DNA of 64,000 nt, taken from UBA1181 sp963654355. Its GTDB lineage: Bacteria > Bacteroidota > Bacteroidia > Bacteroidales > Paludibacteraceae. The position numbers and the translations under genes are program-made. Position 1 is the stretch's first letter. Each line of letters starts with the position of its first letter. The notes under the pieces are model-generated. The model saw nothing but the letters and a program-made list of their open reading frames with translations, had not been told where the DNA came from and did not search any database. The stretch lies in contig CAVKBM010000002.1 in the NCBI GenBank assembly GCA_963654355.1, positions 71,210-135,209 on the forward strand. The letters are read 5' to 3'. This document shows, one piece after another, positions 61,344 to 64,000 of this stretch.

Positions 61344-62512
61344 CGGAGTGTTGACCGAAAATAGTCATTCATCAGCAAAGGAATGAAGCCTCCGCTCACC
61401 TCGTTGTTAGGAATATCAAGCAGATACATATTCATCTCAGCATCATAGCCCTTAATCGTCAGATAGCCACTTTGGTAGAGCATAGGAAGTGGCGCATCGC
61501 GGTCCATCTTAAAATCCATAAACTCTTCCGCAGCGTAATATTTCCCAACCAGCTCATCTAAGTTGACATTATCGCGGTCCAAAAGATTAATCAAGTAAGT
61601 TGGCGTGCCAGTCGTGAACCAATAATTGTCAATCTTCTTCTTTTTCAACGCACTTAGCAGACTGAATGGATTGTAAACCTCACTCATATCACTGCTAAAA
61701 TGGTAGCCATCATACTGTTTCTTCAGTTTCTCTTTCACCTCAGAAAATGGAACACCATTTTTCTCTGCAATTTCACTAATAGGCACCTCAAAATACTGAT
61801 CTATTTCATTTTCCGAAATACCACACAGAGTGTCATAACGCTCATCCAAACTGATATCGTCTGGTTGGTTGAACCCACTAAAAACGCTCACTTTGGCGAA
61901 CTTCGTAACTCCCGTCAGGAACACGAACTGCAGATCCTCATCCGCCAGCTTTAGAGTGGAATAGAACGCCTTCATAATGTCTCTGTTCCGCTCCTCCATG
62001 GTAATACGATTTTCGTTGATATCCACCATCAAGCCTGACCCCAACACATCCAACAACGGCTTGTCATACTCGTCTATGAGGACAACACACTTCAGTCCAG
62101 TCTGCTCGTGAGCGACAGATAGGATGTTAGAGAAGCGAATGCTCGAATCCACTTTTGGATCCGTAGCCAACCCATATTCACGCTCCCACTTTGTCAGATA
62201 ATCATTGAGTTTTTCTTCAAACTTGCCGTCCTCCTTGTAATTCGGACCGTTGAAATCCAAACGGAACACTGGATATTTCATCCACTCCGTCTCCAGCTTC
62301 TCAATTGCCAAACCTTTGAAAAGTTCTTTTTTCCCAAGGAAATAACTTTCTAACGTGGAGATGAGGAGGCTCTTTCCGAACCGTCGTGGGCGACTCAGAA
62401 AATAGATTGTTCCCTCTCTTACAAGAGAATAGATTAGATCCGTTTTATCAACGTAAACAAAACCTCCTTCAATGATTTTGTCAAACGTCTGTATACCGAC
62501 TGGGTATTTCAT
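61340..62512 (-). CDS. AAA-ATPase-like N-terminal part of a split DUF1703 protein
   Basis: 390 codons from ATG 62512 of the AAA-ATPase-like/DUF1703 family, which is abundant in gut Bacteroidales and has no settled function. IQTFDKIIEGGFVYVDKT is the family N-terminus; the Walker A is degenerate-looking SRPRRFGKSLLI; Walker B is CVVLIDEYDKPLLD; the sensor region reads FLTGVTKFAKVSVFSGFN; and QYDGYHFS and YWFTTGTPTYLINLL follow. The stop at 61340 cuts off the nuclease-like part, now in the next frame. ATG 62512 is preferred to 62584 because the promoter box at 62536-62543 lies between them. Confidence 0.8.
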   Translation of the reverse strand: MKYPVGIQTFDKIIEGGFVYVDKTDLIYSLVREGTIYFLSRPRRFGKSLLISTLESYFLGKKELFKGLAIEKLETEWMKYPVFRLDFNGPNYKEDGKFEEKLNDYLTKWEREYGLATDPKVDSSIRFSNILSVAHEQTGLKCVVLIDEYDKPLLDVLGSGLMVDINENRITMEERNRDIMKAFYSTLKLADEDLQFVFLTGVTKFAKVSVFSGFNQPDDISLDERYDTLCGISENEIDQYFEVPISEIAEKNGVPFSEVKEKLKKQYDGYHFSSDMSEVYNPFSLLSALKKKKIDNYWFTTGTPTYLINLLDRDNVNLDELVGKYYAAEEFMDFKMDRDAPLPMLYQSGYLTIKGYDAEMNMYLLDIPNNEVSGGFIPLLMNDYFRSTLR

Positions 62513-62535
62513 AACGCTTCTTTTTTGTGTTTTGG

Positions 62536-62543
62536 CAAAGATA
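62536..62543 (-). promoter_or_regulatory. -7 box for the split AAA-ATPase-like gene
   Basis: Minus-strand TATCTTTG, perfect TAnnTTTG match, 23 bases upstream of the ATG at 62512. It starts right after the T run of the preceding terminator. Confidence 0.6.
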
Positions 62544-62544
62544 C

Positions 62545-62579
62545 AAAAAAATGTGTCCTCCGTAGGGGGGGACACATTT
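62545..62579 (-). terminator. Intrinsic terminator of the FISUMP lipoprotein gene
   Basis: On the minus strand AAATGTGTCC pairs perfectly with GGACACATTT, followed by five further T. It lies about 62 bases past the stop at 62642 and abuts the next promoter. Confidence 0.8.
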
Positions 62580-62641
62580 CCCATAGTTGAAATTCTTCTT
62601 GCTTCTATTTTTTTAAGTTTTCTTGAGTCCTCACCCCTTTG

Positions 62642-63622
62642 TTAAAGATCCTGTACCAAACGGACTGACCCACCGGAGTTCCGATAGCTGCTGTCGTCCG
62701 AATACACGTACGTTGAGTAGAAGTAGAATACGGAAGCGTAGTTCGAGCCGTAAGCGGAAGACGACCAATAGTCGCCGTAGAAGCCAACACGGCTCATCGT
62801 CGTACCACTGCGGTAGCCACCGCACGGCAAAGCCACAACGCCTAGTTTCTCGAGAGAGGCGAACTGCTCCGACGTGTAGGTGTTGGTTTCTGGAACGCTC
62901 AAATCTTCCTTATAAGTTGATATTGTGCTTGTGCTTAACACTGTCACAGAGGTTCCTTCTGGTGCGGTGAATTTCTCAGGAATCAACATGAAGCATAGGT
63001 ACGTGACGTTTCCGTCATTTATGTAGCCCAACGTCCACTTGTTGTTTTTAAAGAGATACTGCCACTCCGACACCGTCAGCGTCCTCCATTTGTCAGGTTC
63101 GCCGCCTCCGTTGCTTATGGCATTGTACACTCCCCAGTCCGCCTTCGCATAAGTGTCCGTCAGGTCGTTGGAGGAGCTGCCTCCCGGATAATAATCCGAA
63201 TATGATTCTGAAGTAGACCACGGTTGGTAGGCGGTCGCTCCACTGTTCCATCCGCTCGTCCCCCAGCCGAAGAGGTCAATCCAGCCATCGTAGGTTTCCG
63301 AGACGTTGCTGTTGGCAGCTCCGATGTAGTCGTACTGGTTCTCCGCGAAACGCCAAGTGCCTTGTGCCGTCCCTCCATCTGCCGTGGCGTGTGCGCCTTG
63401 TGCAGCGTTGAACTGCAGGTTGCCTTGCGAGAAGTAGACTCTCTTGTTAGAAGAAACCCAGTATGACGCAACAACAAGCGCTCCATTGTCCACAACTACA
63501 ATGTCCTTATTTTTGTTGTACTCCTTGTCATCATCGTCATCTTTACACGACACTGTGAAACACGCTACAATAGACAAAGCAACCACCGCGAACAACGATG
63601 TAAAAATCTTCTTCATACTCAT
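62642..63622 (-). CDS. FISUMP/C-type-lectin-like surface lipoprotein
   Basis: 326-residue lipoprotein: signal peptide with lipobox TVSC, lipidated Cys26, then the acidic KDDDDDKE that often routes Bacteroidota lipoproteins to the surface. The mature part resembles FISUMP/DUF1566 and FGE-like proteins with a C-type-lectin fold: YFSQGNLQFNAAQG, WRTLTVSEWQYLFKNN, VVALPCGGYRSGT and the terminal YGDYWSSSAYGSNYAS with GGSVRLVQDL. The last 45 residues are dense in Tyr, Ser, Asn and Asp, as in ligand-binding variable tails. Ligand unknown. It stands alone between two DUF1703 copies on the same strand and has its own terminator. Start could also be Met3. Confidence 0.7.
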   Translation of the reverse strand: MSMKKIFTSLFAVVALSIVACFTVSCKDDDDDKEYNKNKDIVVVDNGALVVASYWVSSNKRVYFSQGNLQFNAAQGAHATADGGTAQGTWRFAENQYDYIGAANSNVSETYDGWIDLFGWGTSGWNSGATAYQPWSTSESYSDYYPGGSSSNDLTDTYAKADWGVYNAISNGGGEPDKWRTLTVSEWQYLFKNNKWTLGYINDGNVTYLCFMLIPEKFTAPEGTSVTVLSTSTISTYKEDLSVPETNTYTSEQFASLEKLGVVALPCGGYRSGTTMSRVGFYGDYWSSSAYGSNYASVFYFYSTYVYSDDSSYRNSGGSVRLVQDL

Positions 63623-63689
63623 TAATGTTGATTTATTTGTTAATATTCGTCATACAATAAAAAAGCCACAGACCCGTAAAAGTGTCTAT

Positions 63690-64000
63690 TTTTTTCAACA
63701 CACATTCCTAATTCCTCATTTATAATCCCTAATTCACCAACCACTCCCCAATCGTCCCCGTCTCCGAAGAGAAACTGCAACCGATTTTGTAAAGCTTGCG
63801 ACTATCTGAAGCATACTCCCTCGCATAGCCTTTCTCATTGATTTGTTGCAAGGCATCCTCCGCCGTGCCATCCAACTTAAACTCGAAGATATAGATGAAA
63901 TTATCCGTCTCGATGACACAGTCAACTCGACCTTGAGACTGTTGTTTCTCAACGTAGACAAGATAGGTTGAAATCAAGCGAAGAATGAGATAGAATGTAT
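63690..64000. repeat. Direct repeat copy 2 (pairs with 60902-61204)
   Basis: Second copy of the repeat. An extra segment (TTATAATCCCTAATT) in the flank, itself a partial repeat of TCCTAATT, moves the stop codon relative to copy 1. Homology runs off the window edge. Confidence 0.8.
63729..64000 (-). CDS. DUF1703/AAA-ATPase-like protein, C-terminal part (5' end off window)
   Basis: Second copy of the PD-(D/E)XK tail: ISTYLVYVEKQQSQ, GRVDCVIET, FIYIFEFKLDG and GTIGEWLVN at the stop (63729). The frame is open at the right edge, so most of the gene is outside. By eye about nine in ten bases match 60937-61204. Unlike that copy it stops directly after LVN, which is the usual family end. Whether its upstream part is intact is not visible. 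Confidence 0.85.
   Translation of the reverse strand, partial: TFYLILRLISTYLVYVEKQQSQGRVDCVIETDNFIYIFEFKLDGTAEDALQQINEKGYAREYASDSRKLYKIGCSFSSETGTIGEWLVN

Noticed and set aside
62545..62579. Operator palindrome controlling the split ATPase gene
   Set aside because: The palindrome is followed by a T run on the minus strand and lies just after the FISUMP gene, so an intrinsic terminator explains it better.
62642..63622. A complete diversity-generating retroelement
   Set aside because: Only a target-like protein end is seen; no reverse transcriptase or template repeat in the window.
1..64000. tRNA, rRNA, CRISPR arrays, integrases, transposases, prophage genes, riboswitches
   Set aside because: Looked for by eye (tRNA T-loop pattern, regular repeats, DDE/tyrosine recombinase motifs) and none seen; a covariance-model scan could still find a small RNA.

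Overview
The window is chromosomal DNA from a member of the Bacteroidales (Bacteroidota). Evidence includes many promoters of the Bacteroidota type (-7 box TAnnTTTG), three type IX secretion (T9SS) genes (a sprA/sov translocon gene of 2532 codons, a porE-like lipoprotein and a DUF4835/PorD-like protein), the Bacteroidota forms of BamD and RpoZ, Bacteroidota-restricted DUF3256 and DUF5606 proteins, and a very large fused acyl-CoA dehydratase activase. The genus cannot be told from the sequence. No rRNA, tRNA, CRISPR array, integrase or transposase was seen.

Layout. 1-9.3 kb: 3' end of a GH94 sugar phosphorylase, a WecA-type undecaprenyl-phosphate sugar transferase, an orphan MT-A70 adenine methyltransferase, a SotB-like exporter, ATP-type PEP carboxykinase, RNase R and a YD-repeat lipoprotein. 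9.4-19.1 kb: an ABC exporter, Mrp/ApbC, a YciO-type protein with an EamA transporter, DUF3256, ThiL, and a porE-xseB-murI run. 19.2-31.6 kb: the 1428-residue double-ASKHA activase, a BASS-like transporter, an orphan cytosine-5 methyltransferase, a YeaQ-like protein, and a minus-strand proC/acyl-CoA ligase/proB/proA run. 31.6-39.2 kb: a HelD helicase, a minus-strand thrC-hisH-hisF-NUDIX run, DUF5606 and a GT-C-like membrane protein.

39.1-47.3 kb is a tight six-gene minus-strand run (wza, wzz, coaBC, DUF4835/PorD, rnhB last after recN) in which surface polysaccharide export, CoA synthesis, a probable T9SS factor and DNA repair share one likely transcript. 47.6-59.2 kb is ruvA-sprA followed by an MBOAT/AlgX-like pair that probably O-acetylates a surface glycan. 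59.6-60.8 kb is bamD-rpoZ. The right end (60.9-64 kb) is an accessory zone: two similar copies of an AAA-ATPase-like/PD-(D/E)XK (DUF1703) gene, one split by what looks like a single-base loss in a T tract, flank a FISUMP/C-type-lectin-like lipoprotein. A decayed tail of the same family sits at 47.4 kb between wza and ruvA.

Themes. Cell-envelope building dominates: WecA, Wza/Wzz, GT-C, MBOAT/AlgX, MurI, BamD, SprA, PorE and PorD. The least explained material is the recurrent DUF1703 module with its FISUMP neighbour, two methyltransferases without visible restriction partners, and several intergenic gene relics and inverted repeats.
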